A stretch of 64,000 bases of DNA from Branchiostoma lanceolatum. Taxonomy: Eukaryota; Chordata; Leptocardii; Amphioxiformes; Branchiostomatidae. The notes beneath the pieces are model-generated. The model was not told the origin of the DNA, did no database searches, and saw only the letters and a list, made by a program, of their open reading frames with translations. Below are positions 45,001-56,495 of the stretch, one piece after another (the stretch's first letter is position 1; every line of letters starts with the position of its first letter). Position numbers and translations under genes: made by a program. The stretch is from the NCBI RefSeq assembly GCF_035083965.1, contig NC_089727.1, positions 18,913,269 through 18,977,268 of the forward strand. The letters run 5' to 3'.

Positions 45001-48000
45001 ACATAATCTTGGAACCTCTAGCGGTCAGTTCAGAAATTGCAGGGGCGTTTTTGTCAAAGGTTTCCGATAGGATAGAGGATAATTGAGGAAGGGAATAACG
45101 GATTTTCATGATTTCTTATATTTAGGTAGCTTTGACAAAAATGTATGAAATGAAATAAGAATTATGCAAAATAAGAGGTTATTTGCATAATTAATGAGGA
45201 AACTGTATTATTGCAGTTTTTTAATGTATATCTTGACCCTAACATACTGTGGTATTGACATTTGGGTGGCAGACAGCTTTTGACGTCAGGACAATATGGG
45301 GTAAGTCTGGGCCCCCTAACATTTAATTTTGGAACTGCAGGAGCGTCTTTGTAAAAATATTCCAAAGATGATAACTGAAAGAAAGGAAAGACGGATTTCC
45401 ATGAATTTAGGCATGCAGGTAGCTTAGGCAGAGATGTACAGAACTAGATATATATTATGCAAATTATGACTTAATTAGCATAATTGATTAGGGAATGCTA
45501 TAATTCCATCGTTTGCCGTAAATAAACTTCAATAAATGTAACACATGGAATTCATGGCGTACTATGCATTGAAATGTGAGTTTTTTTTTTGCGGGTGGGT
45601 ATGAAATAGATGATATGCAACACTGTGTATTCTATATATATATATCATGCTTATTACCACAGGTTCATCAGGAGATAGACTCCGTGCTGGGGCAGACACC
45701 GCCGTCCTACGCACAACGGAACCTTCTGCCCTACACGAATGCGACCCTAGCGGAAGTCCTGCGAATGAAACCCATCGTGCCCGTCGTTGTTCACGCAGCG
45801 TCCAGGGACACCACCCTCAATGGCTTTAACATCCCTCAAGAAGCCAGGATTTTGGTATGAAAAATTACGATTTTAATTATTTCTTCTATCTGTACATTGA
45901 TCCATCCATCAATCCAACTTGTATTCCTTTTCAATCTATTCAATACATCTATCTACGTCAGCATCCACATACCCAATGACGACTGGCTCTCCTCTTTCTC
46001 AGTTTCTGCCAGTCCGCATGCGCACCTTTTTCCATTCTTTCTGTCCCCTCTTTCTCTGTTGGTTCATCAATCCATCCGTCCATCCACATTTGCACCTGTC
46101 TATCCATGTCTATATACCTGTCTTTTTTTCGTCCCAGTGCCATTCATTCAATCACTCATAGGTCCATTCATGAAGTGGATTATTTTATCGTTCATCCATC
46201 CATCTGTCCGTGATGTGTTACAGATCAACGTGTGGTCCGTGCACATGGACCCTCAGCTGTTCCCGGAGCCGAACCAGTTCCAACCGGAACGTTTCCTGGA
46301 TCCGGACGGAAACTTCGTCAAACACGAAGCGATCATCCCGTTTGGTATCGGTGAGTCAGCTCGGGAATTTTGTACATATCTACCATGAGCCCACGTTGAT
46401 GAGGCCAATTGCTGTATCTATCTGCTATTTTGCTTCGCTCACTCTAATTTTTGTGGCGGTGACAGCAAAGGACCAGATAAGTTATGATACCATGTATACC
46501 GAGGCACAGGCGGGTTATCAAAGTTATTATCATATAGCCTGTCCAAACTGAATTGAAAGATGTAAAAGGTATCGCTCTGCACATCATACCGCTTGTCAGC
46601 CACTTAATGATGATCCTGGGCGTCTCCTCACGGTTTCTAGAATTGAGTCCAAATATGTATCAAATAGCTGTTTGAGGCACCTTACGTTTTCCAATGCTTA
46701 AAAAGTGGTGGTTTCATACTTAAAAAGGTTTGGGGGTCGAGAAACTGTCCTTTTATCTAAGTTTCACTTCTATTGAATTCATCTTTTTTGTCTTGTCATG
46801 TATTTTCAGATGATTTAGGTATATTGTATGCATATTTGTTTTAGAAAAGAAAGGTACGTGCTACAAATTCTAATCTGTTCACCATCACGATGGTCTAAAC
46901 AGTAGCTGTTTCTTCTCAGAGCCTATTGTTTAGTACTCCACCCACCCGCTGGGCCACAGAGCCCACGCGGCAGTGGATGGAAATTATATAAAAAGTTCAC
47001 CAGTTTAATGATCGATTCGATGCTTACAATATAAAATGAAAATAAGCAGTTGCAACAAACATTCATGGGCTTTAAGAATGTGTAGAAAGTGGGAAATGTC
47101 AAATGAGAATTCCCCGCGTTCCAGGACGCTAAAAGCGTCACCTCCAGTCAATAAACTTTGACCTTTAACACAGCTAACTTTCTTAGATATATATCTCAAA
47201 CATCGATTGAAGCCTATATTAATTCGATATTGGTCCTTCAATTCGATCAGAATGGAATATTTTTGATGTCTTTGCAATTTTAACTCATCTTGACAATTTT
47301 GCAGTACGTTTTCTCCCATAGTTCCAAATAGCCGAATCCAGACGACATGCAAATGAGCCAACATGGCGGCGATATGTTGTTCTTTTGATCGGTGTTTTTT
47401 TGGTCAAAAGTTAGCTGTAAATTTTGAAGATATGGACCAATATATACGTTTTACCTTTATGTTATAGTTTCCACGCGGTACTAAGAACATGTTGTCGAGT
47501 TATAATGAGTTCTGTCGGCCTGGATCACCGAGCCTTATTACAGAGCCCCATTGTCTTCGATCACGCTTTCATGCAAATCACCCTTTTGTTACCTGCGCTT
47601 TGGGCGCGATTTTCAAGTTGTGAACTCGTCCAGCGTGTGTACTCAGTATTCTTGTCCCGCAAGTTACAGCTTAATTTTTTATCGCTCAGTGATTCATTTT
47701 TGGTTGGGTAACGATTGTGGAGGTTAGATTATATTATACGTGCTGAGCTTGTGTTTTTATCCTACATTACTAGGCATGTTTCATTTCGCCCTCGTTGTTC
47801 TCTTACAATACCTTGTATTATTGTGAGACAGTTAACCAGAACACAAATTGTTAGTACAGTCAAACTTCGGTTAACGACCGGGCCTACAAGACACCTCTTG
47901 GCTCATGATAGCCGCTTTCTTTCGATCCCGATTTTCCCCCCGTTGCGAATTGGCACAAGAATGTTAGCGTTTTGGCGGAGCCAGGAGCCGTCACAGTTTG

Positions 48001-51000
48001 TCTTTCGCGACCGTGACGAACTTGATTTGCGACAGTTCTAAACGACCCAAATGTTGCCGATGACGAGGCTGTGTGGATGTTCATCTTTTTATTGATAACT
48101 GGTGGGAAATCATGGAAAAGTCGGTCTGTTTGGTTTGGGTTTCGGACGGCCGGGCAGAATACCGAGCATTCAAGATGGCGCCCACGACGCCATATTTAGT
48201 TATTGGGACAGTCTACTGTAATGCGGGTGGAAATCTACCCTGGGGGCCAGGCACCGTATATCGGCTAGCCACCAAGCAACGCGCGCGCGCCCAAGCTTTC
48301 CCGGCCCACCCTCCCGCTGTCCCCCGAAGACCGACCCCGCCCCACTCTCCGCTGTAAACCCAAAATCTGCTAGCCAGCAGATTTTGGGTTTACGCGCGCG
48401 TTGCTTGGTGGCTAGCCGATATACGGTGCCTGGCCCCCAGGGTAGTGGAAATCTTAAGAGCTGTGTGTTTGTACTCTACATTTTAACAATATATCTTGTC
48501 AATTCATTCCTCACAGAAGGATGCTTTGATAATTGGAACATACATCAAATAATGTATGGTGTGGTAACATATATGTCCTGAAAATAAAAGGTGTCTGTGT
48601 TTCTTGTTCACCCATGCTGCGACGAAATGACATTTTCCATGTCAACAACTTCAGGCGTCGGCAATTTGTTACAAAGAACTTTTTCCGAAAAGTACAAACG
48701 CCAGCTCGTCATTATCTCTACTTGAAAGAAAGGTCGATCGACAAATTGAGCACCGATGGAAAAATCCGTCCAAACTGTCTCTGTATATTAGCATTTGATT
48801 TTTACTTTGTGTCTTGATTTTACCCATGCTCCGGAAGAACAAAAGAAATGGCTAGCGACTATTTTTGAACGAGAACGTTTTCAAACGGCGGTTAAATATT
48901 TCAGTACAAACACGACTGGCATATTTTCCAGTACACAGGTTTTCTTGGAAGGTGCCGGATAAGTTTAGCAGAAATATACAAGTATGTTACTTACTGACAA
49001 AAGGCTTAACACGCGGCTTGGGTTCCATCCAGAACATTTACATTTTGTATCACACAAATTTTTCGAGTTTATATTTCTGATTTTTCGTTAAACATTATGT
49101 TTAGTTCTGGTCATGTATTCCCTGATTTGTGCTCTTTTTGTAATGGAGCCGAGAAATTGGTTCCATGTGTACTTGGCTTGAGTAGAGAGTCTAGAGACTG
49201 TCACTATTGAAGCAAGTAAGTGCTCTTTGTTGTTTCTGAATTTGTGAACGAAAACAAGTAAAAATTGTGGGATTTTGAATCGTCTCTCCTGCCTTGAATA
49301 TTTTCCGTCTCTGTGTAAAAGATATTCGGCAAGTCTTAAGAAATATTTAGCCTTTCTGACCGTTTTCTATGAAGAGTTTGTCGCCCCCAAGCGGCTAGGT
49401 ACAGTTGTTTACAAATAGGCAAACTTCCGCTTGGGTTATTTCATTCGTAGGATGGGCAACTAGTTTCTTGGAAAGAAACACATACGCCTCAGTTTGGGTT
49501 CGTTATGGAGTCAAATGTTTTGAAATTATTAATACATTTATTAAAAAGATTCTGTAACAGCAAATACGTGGGCATGTTTACTATTTTATGAACAAAACTA
49601 GAGTTCCACGACCTCATACCTTCGCCAAATGATTTTAACCATTGTGACTGACGTATTAGGAGTGTTTCTCATCAATTATAAATCATACCAGTTGATTGTC
49701 TTAAAATATGACATGTCCAAAGTATGAGCTTAACAAAGTATGAGCTTAACAAAGAAGGTGATGCTAATATTGATCATCAATTATGCAAATGAGGCCCTTA
49801 TCAGCATAATTTGATTCAACGATGTTCACATTCACATAAATTCCCGATGCCACAAAAAAAGTCTTAAGTTAAATGCATGAAATTTCCGTCATTTACCAGT
49901 ATGGAATTATAGTAGTTTCTCATTTAAGTATGCAAATAAGGCCTACATTTGCATATTTTCTATCTTCAACATTCCTCTCTTCCTCAGTTACAATTTGAAT
50001 AGTCATATCATGGCACAAAGCAGATTTTTAAAGTTGCCTCATTAATTATGCAAATTAGAATCTGATTTGCATAATTATCGCCCAATCATTCTAAGCATCA
50101 CACAAGCTATCGACATACCAAAAATCATGACCATCCATCAAGGCCATCTTGAGTTATAGTATTTTCTCATTAATTATGCAAATGAGGTCTTCATTTACAT
50201 AGTTCATATCAATTGATATTTCTCTCTTCCTCACTTACACATGTCACATGTTTCAGAGTCCTATCATGGAATTTGGCGGATGTATAAACTTTCCTCATTA
50301 ATTATGCAAATAAGATACTGATTTGCATAAAAAGTATCTAATCATGTTCATCATCACTCAAGCTATCTACTTACCAGAAATCATTGCCATCCATCAAGCC
50401 CTTCTGGAGTTATTCCCTTTCAAAGTCAGATGCAAAACCTGCTCCTGCAAAAAAGACAGGCCCAAACCCATACCACTTACTCTCTGTCCAAAGAGCTATC
50501 TACCACTCAAAAATCAGTTCCATAGCATGTCCAGAACACGAGATATCAAAACAGGAAGTTCCGCTGCAGTACCATAACAAGCCGCTAGGGGACCCAAAAT
50601 CTTATCATTTCCTAGTCTCATCAAGACCTACCCACCTACCAAATATCAAGACAATCCATCCAAGCCTTCTCGAGTTATGCTGTACATTACATACACACAC
50701 ACATACATACACACAAACGCTACCCTCTGCATAACCTTCTCGGCGAAGGTAACAATAATACTCACAGCAAAACTTCGACCCGTAATACAGTAGTCTGTTC
50801 CCACTGGCGCCATCTTTAATCATCATTTTGCCACCTGGCCGTCAAAACCACAAACCTTTCGATTTTGTCAGCCACGCGCCAGCTTTGTATCACTTGTATA
50901 TGGGCATTTTGACCACTCTCTCTCAACAACAGTATTCTGGAAATAATCATGCCCACACTTGGCATTGTTAAAATGTGCTATGTACGGACAATTGAGACTG

Positions 51001-51412
51001 ACTACAGGTACGCATATGAATAGGACGGTTCGCGGCAAAAAGCCACAGGGGGGAGATAGAAAGGAAAACATTACTGCGGTCCGCCTGTAAAAGCGTCAAC
51101 CAATCACGGACAATTGCCGGTGGTGATAAGCGTGATTGACATGTTATAATCATCAATATTCATGCCCCACAATTGGGAATTTTTGGACTGGTTTTTGACC
51201 ATCGTGCATTTTTTTCTTCAGGCCACCGAGTATGTCTTGGCGAACACCTGGCCAAGATGGAGCTCTTCATGCTGTTTGTCTCCCTGATGCAGCGTTTCAC
51301 CTTACATCTGCCAGAGGGCGCACCTAAGCCGTCCATGTTGGGATCGATCATTCTGCCCGTTGTTGTCAATGCGCCTTCCCCTTTTGAATTCTGCGCAGTT
51401 CCACGCGGATAG
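40795..51412 (+). CDS. Cytochrome P450, CYP2-clan type; one internal exon missing
   Basis: Recognised exons: 40795(or 40801)-40959, 42740-43290, 43996-44094, 45663-45854, 46224-46350 and 51222-51412. In order these give a membrane anchor ([20 protein letters not shown]), the [12 protein letters not shown] hinge, the [21 protein letters not shown]-helix segment, the AGTETT oxygen-binding I helix, an AEVLRMKP ExxR K-helix motif, the PERF-type meander and the [11 protein letters not shown] heme loop formed across the last intron. All junctions after 42740 agree in phase. Exon 1 ends in phase 0 but the next exon needs phase 1: the usual exon of about 60 codons between them (B-helix and substrate-recognition region) is not found in 40960-42739, which is filled with repeats. 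No in-frame ATG lies in exon 1. Probably a disrupted gene, or an assembly gap. If intact it would be an ER monooxygenase. Confidence 0.8.
41120..41375 (-). mobile_element. SINE-like element, family C, copy 1 (reverse)
   Basis: Contains GTGCCTTTCCCAAGGGCACA, GGATTCGAACCCGG (complement of a box-B GGTTCGAATCC) and GCCACTATGCCACCGCGACG (complement of a box-A region). Matches 53195-53335, 57800-58095 and 61128-61446. Confidence 0.7.
41565..42411. repeat. Inverted repeat pair with an expanded minisatellite in the left arm and (GA)n in the centre
   Basis: CCGTGGCCGACAAGAAC at 41565 and CCTGTCGGCCACGG at 42398-42411 are inverted. CAAGTTTGGCAGCGCGT, CACACAGAGTTCG and GTCCCTTCATCATGTCAAAG also have inverted partners at 42257-42390. 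The left arm has several copies of a roughly 50-bp CACACCAAGTTTGGCAGTGC unit. (GA)n runs 41967-42032. Confidence 0.7.
42740..43290 (+). CDS. P450 exon: C-helix to H-helix region
   Basis: Acceptor ACTGTATTTCCAG; donor GAG|GTGAAT inside a TGAA microsatellite. 183 codons with [28 protein letters not shown] and [13 protein letters not shown], all standard CYP2 landmarks. It merges what vertebrate CYP2 genes split into several exons. Confidence 0.85.
43288..43388. repeat. (TGAA)n microsatellite at a P450 splice donor
   Basis: The donor GTGAATGAATG is the first unit of a tract of about 25 TGAA/TGAC units. Confidence 0.85.
43996..44094 (+). CDS. P450 exon: I helix
   Basis: 33 codons, phase 0 to 0: [20 protein letters not shown], with the oxygen-activating AGTETT. 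Acceptor AAACCCCCAG, donor AAG|GTTAGT. Confidence 0.9.
44620..44716 (-). repeat. AATACAAC element, short fragment
   Basis: ACTGTCGAAAATTCACATAC then CGGATTTGGACGTTGGAATC matches the middle of the copy at 19150-19200. Confidence 0.5.
44717..45500 (+). repeat. TATGCAAAT-rich element, partial forward copy in a P450 intron
   Basis: Shares AACAGAATAACTCAAGAACG, TACTGCAGCGGAAATTCCGG, TTTTGATATCTCGCG and ATTATGCAAATTATGACTTAATTAGCATAA-type units with 26280-27000. The right terminus is missing. Confidence 0.6.
45663..45854 (+). CDS. P450 exon: K helix (ExxR)
   Basis: 64 codons, phase 0 to 0: [20 protein letters not shown] through [14 protein letters not shown] to [19 protein letters not shown] and R of ExxR are present. 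Acceptor TTATTACCACAG, donor TTG|GTATGA. Confidence 0.9.
46224..46350 (+). CDS. P450 exon: meander and start of heme loop
   Basis: [29 protein letters not shown] and PFGIG at the donor ATCG|GTGAGT, phase 0 to 1. A 4.9-kb intron follows. Confidence 0.9.
48236..48444. mobile_element. 209-bp MULE-like MITE with exact 9-bp target duplication
   Basis: TIRs TACCCTGGGGGCCAGGCACC (left) and its complement (right) pair for about 60 bp, through GCTAGCCACCAAGCAACGCG. GTGGAAATC flanks it at 48227-48235 and 48445-48453. The right half also holds a near-perfect 40-bp inner hairpin at 48354-48393 (GTAAACCCAAAATCTGCTAG). A 9-bp duplication and long TIRs fit Mutator-like elements. Confidence 0.8.
49600..50755 (-). 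mobile_element. 1.1-kb TATGCAAAT-rich element, full-length reverse copy
   Basis: Runs from ACGACCTCATACCTTCGCCA to CTTCTCGGCGAAGGTAAC, the reverse of 26247-27363, and carries the same GATCATCAATTATGCAAATG units. It lies in the long last intron of the P450 gene; 46351-49600 otherwise holds only repeats and unassigned DNA. Confidence 0.7.
51222..51412 (+). CDS. P450 last exon: heme-binding Cys and C-terminus
   Basis: Acceptor TTTTTCTTCAG. The phase-1 frame gives [20 protein letters not shown] through to FEFCAVPRG and TAG at 51410-51412. It completes FxxGxRxCxG with the previous exon. Confidence 0.9.
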
Positions 51413-51433
51413 CTTTAAGGAAAATTTTCATGG

Positions 51434-51439
51434 AATAAA
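51434..51439 (+). terminator. Polyadenylation signal AATAAA of the P450 gene
   Basis: AATAAA 22 nt after the stop, followed by a T-rich stretch. Confidence 0.55.
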
Positions 51440-52164
51440 AGGACTCTTTTTTACACCACCAAGATATTTATTTAACCGACGTTTCGGTGACCATCTGTCA
51501 CCTTCTTCAAGGCAATTTTGACTGGTTGACATTGTACTGCAGCACAGGTGTCGCTGCTTATAGTTCTTAAACTTATTTACATATTCAACAGGGAATGACT
51601 TGAATAAATCTCTTGGTTGTGTAAAATACAGTATTTTTATTCAGTGACTTGCCAACCTGATGAAACTATTAACGGAAAAATATTAATGGTATCTAAAAAT
51701 GCCTATTGAGGAGAGAACATGTAAATACCGTACAGGGAAAGCAGTGGAGGATGAATTAATTTTAATTACATTTTTAACATTGGCCACAATAAAATTCTGA
51801 ATGAAGTAAACTATCCATTGAATTTCTTGACATTTCAAACAAAAATCTCTTTGGTTTTCACACATAATTTACCAATCATGAAAAGAGCTATCTTTCAGCG
51901 CACGTTGTTTATATACCAAAATGGTGGACAATTCATTGCATGCAGAAAATAAGTAAAACTCTCGAAATAGTCAGTTATATTTAGAAAACTTGTAATTTTG
52001 CTTTTAATTCCTTTATATACGTTTGTACCAGTGTTTTGCTTTGTTTGAAGTTAGTATTCAGGCATGGTTTTGCAAAGTAAGTTATTATTATGATTATCAT
52101 CATCATCACCATCATCATAATAATTATCATCATAATCGCTGTCGTTGCTGTTTTAATCATTATC

Positions 52165-52655
52165 ACTTGGATCATTATTACCAGGATTATTATTACTAGG
52201 ATTATCATTACTAGGATTATTATTACTAGGATTATTATTACTAGGATTATTATTACTAGGATTATTATTACTAGGATTATTATTACTAGGATTATCATTA
52301 CTAGGATTATCATTACTAGGATTGTCATTACTAGGATTATTATTACTAGGATTATTATTACTAGGATTATTATTACTAGGATTATTATTACTAGGATTAT
52401 CATTACTAGGATTATTATTACTAGGATTATTATTACTAGGATTATTATTACTAGGATTATCATTACTAGGATTATCATTACTAGGATTATCATTACTAGG
52501 ATTATTATTACTAGGATTATTATTACTAGGATCATCATTACTAGGATTATTATTACTAGGATTATTATTACTAGGATTATTATTACAAGGATTATCATTA
52601 CTAGGATTATTATTACTAGGATAATTATTACTAGGATCATTATTACTAGGATTAT
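52165..52655. repeat. 15-bp minisatellite (AGGATTATTATTACT)n
   Basis: About 32 units, with TCATTA variants scattered. All six frames are open or nearly so because of composition, not coding. Confidence 0.95.
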
Positions 52656-53194
52656 CATTTTTGAGCAGGTGTTGAAGAAATCTAAAGAACCAACAATTGA
52701 TTTAAAAAAAAGTGTCATTAACTGAGTATAGTTTTCTGATTCACAGAGGTATTGAATTGGTGATTACGTATTGAGTTGATCATGTGACGTAATTGTTAGT
52801 GAATGTAAAGACGTTTTAATTGTGTCTATCGTAGATTTTAGCTTCTTTTTGTAAACGTTCGATAATGGAAGAGTGCATTATCAGAACATATTAGGTACTT
52901 TTGTAGTTCGCATATTGTTTTGATATTTTCTGCAACATTTTTTTGATTTTATGTAAGCAACTTTGTTTGCCTTGCCTTTCATCACTTATGTACTTGAATG
53001 TAAAGATAGAGGGAATAAAGTCAGTTTGGCAGTTTGGAATGCACACATGAATGTATGGTCATTCTATTAACACTCGAATATAGCGTTTTTTATATATATT
53101 TTTTTTTACTTCGGTTTTTGACAGACAAGGACGACGTGGCACTGCACTCAGGTTTTTTATAACTTTCATTAACACGTACAGATATTGTACACCC

Positions 53195-53335
53195 ATTTTG
53201 GGGTGAAGTGAGGAAAGTCGTGAAAGTGCCTTTCCCAAGGGCACAGCGTCGGTGGCGCAAGGGGGATTCGAACTCGGGACCTCTTGGTTCTGGGCCGAAT
53301 ACCCTGCCGTTACGCCACACGAATATGGCGTTACA
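53195..53335 (-). mobile_element. SINE-like element, family C, copy 2 (reverse)
   Basis: GTGCCTTTCCCAAGGGCACA, then GGGATTCGAACTCGGGACC (box-B complement) and CCCTGCCGTTACGCCACACG. Confidence 0.65.
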
Positions 53336-53539
53336 ACACCTCTCTTCCGTCCGTGCATGTTATGTTTCCCACCGGCGCACTCTCCTCTGCAAAAATTAGA
53401 GTGGATGGCATCCATTATCATTGGTCAACTGAACACGTACATATTTCTACACATAATATGATTAACTGCAAATTTTGGTTGTAATGAAGAAAAAAAACAC
53501 GAAAAAAAGCAGCGATCCTTTATTTTACTTCGTAATAGA

Positions 53540-54890
53540 TTGTGTAAATTGTGATAGTTTTAGGAAATAATCGGAGATTGTGATTTGATTTATATATGTG
53601 GCTGTTATAAAGTACAGATAAGCAAGCTTTTTTGTTCAATTTACAAACACCAGAAATACGAAATAAGGCCGCAGCAAGTAAATTCTATGGATGACATCCT
53701 CCGCAGACTCCAAAACTAATGAGATAGGGCGAAAAAAACAATATGCCTATATTTTCAAATTTTGAGATCATAAATCGTGTTAAACAAGAATTGAGGCGAC
53801 AAAATATGATATCATGACCAACAGGTCTTTTATTCCTGCATTCAACCAATGAGGTTTCATATGTAATATAAAACCTCATTGATTCAACAGTTAAATTGTC
53901 CTTGCAGTTGTGTAACGTTATACACCTCAATAGACTTTAAATGCAGAAAAGAGCTTGTTGTACCGTCATCTGAAGCAACTACACTGGGTATTCATATGCG
54001 ACGAAACATCTTGTGTATACAACTCAGGCAGCTAGAACCGAGGACATTATATGATGTCCTTGCTAGAACAAATGCAGAAAACAGCTTGTTATACCATCAT
54101 TGGCAGGAACTACCTTGGGTATTCATATGCAATGAAACACCATAGACTGTCAACATTAAACTGTCCTTGAAGATGTGCTAATTGCCCCGTCCCCCCCGGG
54201 GGTTGACCGATGATGATGATGATGATGATGATGAAGATGTGTATAGAGATTAATTAACTAGAACAAATGTAGAAAACAGCTTGTCATACCATCATGGCCA
54301 TTTGACAGCACTAGCAGACGTTTACGACATATTTGCCAATATTTGGCATGTTGACCACCGTCGGAGCACTGAAATTTCTTGTGTTTTTTTTCGAAATCAA
54401 GCGAAAATTAATAAGCGCGCTGATGTCATCCATAAAAATTACTTGCTGTGGCCTAACGAAGAAAATCTGCTAAAAAAAGGCTGTATCAGTTCTTCACGTG
54501 AGTGTTGCAAAAATGTTACATAACGGGCCTTTAATAGAAATACATTATAACACACGAGCCTGGCATGCATTAACTACATACATCTGCTTTGAGATTAGCG
54601 CAACCGGGTATTGAGCGCAGCCAAACGTATGCCAGTTTACCGCGCGCGCACCGTATAAAATCATTTTACGGTGACAAAACCACACATATCACAACAAAAT
54701 CCGCCATCAAATACAACAAATATATATCTATAGAATACAAAATTATAAATCTTCGTTCAATGACTTCAAAGGATAATTTATATTAAATAGATCTTCCATC
54801 TGTGAGGTCTCATTTGGCTGCAGTCTGTTGTTCTTGGTGATATAGGATATTCAGTGCCGAAGAGTGCTAGTGGCGGGGTTGGTTGGTGGT
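53540..54890. repeat. Decayed relic of the CUB–pseudoprotease duplicon 5' flank
   Basis: Matches in order the DNA at 25780-26240 and 32150-32650: TTTTAGGAAAT(A/C)ATCGGA, TTGTTCAATT(T/C)ACAAACACC, ACGGGCCT(T/C)TAATA, TACATCTGCTT(T/A)GAGA, CGCCATCAAATACA and GAGGTCTC(A/G)TTT, through CTGTTGTTCTTGGTGATATA. It is much diverged and split by an insert at about 53660-54410 with three 130-bp-spaced copies of AATGCAGAAAACAGCTTGTT. No CDS remains. Confidence 0.6.
54206..54235. repeat. (GAT)n microsatellite
   Basis: Nine GAT units, after a CCCCGTCCCCCCCGGGGG run. Confidence 0.85.
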
Positions 54891-54901
54891 TTCTTCAACG
54901 T

Positions 54902-55127
54902 TTATTCAAGAAATAACCCGTCTTTTCGACACCCAGTGTTTGATCGTGAGTACAAGAAACTCTTGATATCTATAACAGGGAATAATATGGTCCCGGGGTC
55001 GCCGTAACCACAACAGTTCGCTGGGTTAGCGTTACAGGTAGAGCTCGCTACGCCCCCCTCCCACCCCTGGTATACAGGTTGATGTCCAACTTTTTTTTGC
55101 AGGACATCGTAGGTTCGGCAGCCAAAT
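54902..55127 (-). CDS. Possible terminal exon of an unrecognised Cys-containing protein
   Basis: A 75-codon frame on the minus strand after a CATCGCAG acceptor-like site reads IWLPNLRC in one frame and FGCRTYDVLQKKVGHQPVYQ in the open one, then STCNANPANCCGYGDPGTIL. It ends at a stop that overlaps AATAAA. Six cysteines suggest a secreted domain. No upstream exon was found, so it may be chance or a gene remnant. I do not recognise the family. Confidence 0.2.
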
Positions 55128-55709
55128 CTGCGATGCACGAGGGGTGTTAAGGTAGACAGATCATGATTAAAGTACTCTGTTGTCTAGTATTCTCTCCAAA
55201 TAACTTTATAGAACGGAGTTTGTATCGCTGAAGGGAAGGGGCCCGGGGGGGGGGGCCTTGTTGTTCAGAGTGGTTGCTTTTGCTCACTTGGCAATTCTAC
55301 AGGGTCACAGGGAAGATTGCTTCCATCATTATAGAATATCGAAAGTTTTAAGCAGGTAACTGTAAACATCAAATCTTATTCGTCCCTTGAATATACCCAA
55401 GACTGCCATATTATATTAAACGGTGAATTTATAGGGATCTAATAGTGCAGCATCCGTTTCAGAGGTTAGTACATGCATGCAATCTTCAAGTATCCATAAA
55501 CATTATGATTACATGTAAGTCAGTAAAATGCCAATGCAAATGAAGAACTTATTGTTGCATGTTATTCTGTTATTTATCCGTACCAGTGGCAGGTCAGCTG
55601 CAAAAAGAAACAAAAAAGACACATTTTTTTGAGCACTGAAATATTTTGATTCTTAATCTATCAATGAAGGTTAGACACCCAGGTAAATAAGATACTTGTA
55701 CTAGTACGT

Positions 55710-55797
55710 ATTCCAGAAATAGTTACTTAAGCAACTGGATGAAACATGTTTGAAAATTTTATCCACCGGCAGTTGCTTGAGTAACTATTTTTGGCAT
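55710..55797. repeat. AATAGTTACTTAAGCAACT hairpin element
   Basis: AGAAATAGTTACTTAAGCAAC pairs with GTTGCTTGAGTAACTATTTT. It is preceded by GAAGGTTAGACACCCAGGTAA. The same arrangement, more decayed, is at 13916-14053 (GAAGGTTAGACATCCAGGTAA, AAAAATAGTTACTC...GTAACTATTTTT). Confidence 0.6.
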
Positions 55798-56324
55798 GTT
55801 GATTCTTATATACTCTTCGCTATTTCAAAATTCAACAGGCACCATGTAGACAGTGAACTAGTATGGCTTAACATTCCATCCTAAGTACCCCTTCCAGTAC
55901 CGTGTAAGTGGGGTTGGCGACACAGCCGGGATTCAAACTCTCAACTTCTTGACCAGTGTAGAAAATATGTACACAACAAGTAGTCAAGTAATGAAATGCT
56001 GTTGTTTGATTGGTTGTTTCTTATTTTCATTACCTGTTCTTTAGTGGGAGAACCTTCCTTCCTACCAAGACTCTGCACTTAAACATGATCTGAAGGATTC
56101 AAGACATAAGGACGAAGAAGGACCACCTTCTTAAAGACTTATCAAAGCTACTTTTGAGATGGGAAGACTTCCTTCATGAGTTGAAAAAAATCCTGAAATG
56201 ACGAAGACTTAACAGAAATCAAGCCAAAAAGACAAAAAATAAAAGGAAAAACTTATTGAAAAGTTCCTTGGACTTAAAAATATGGGAGGATTTCTTACGT
56301 GACCTTCAAAGACACCCAGGGAGA

Positions 56325-56495
56325 ATGGAGAGTCCCCTTCTCAACCTTGAGGGTAGTTTTGACCTTGAGGGGTACGAGCCGCCGATGTCGTTATGGCGGA
56401 CGGTGGAGGAGCACGTCCCAGCGGGTGAGCTGGAGGAGGTGAAAGGCATTCTGGGAACGACCTTGGTGGAGCAGTGCATGGACCTTCACACAGAG
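56325..56495 (+). CDS. CCDC24: CCDC24-like exon 1
   Basis: ATG 56325, donor GAG|GTCAGT at 56496, phase 0. MESPLLNLEGSFDLEGYEPP then MSLWRTVEEHVPAGELEEVK. Confidence 0.75.

Noticed and set aside
52090-52725. Long open frames on both strands (ITRII and VIIIL repeats) of over 200 codons
   Set aside because: They are translations of a 15-bp minisatellite; the composition avoids stops in every frame.
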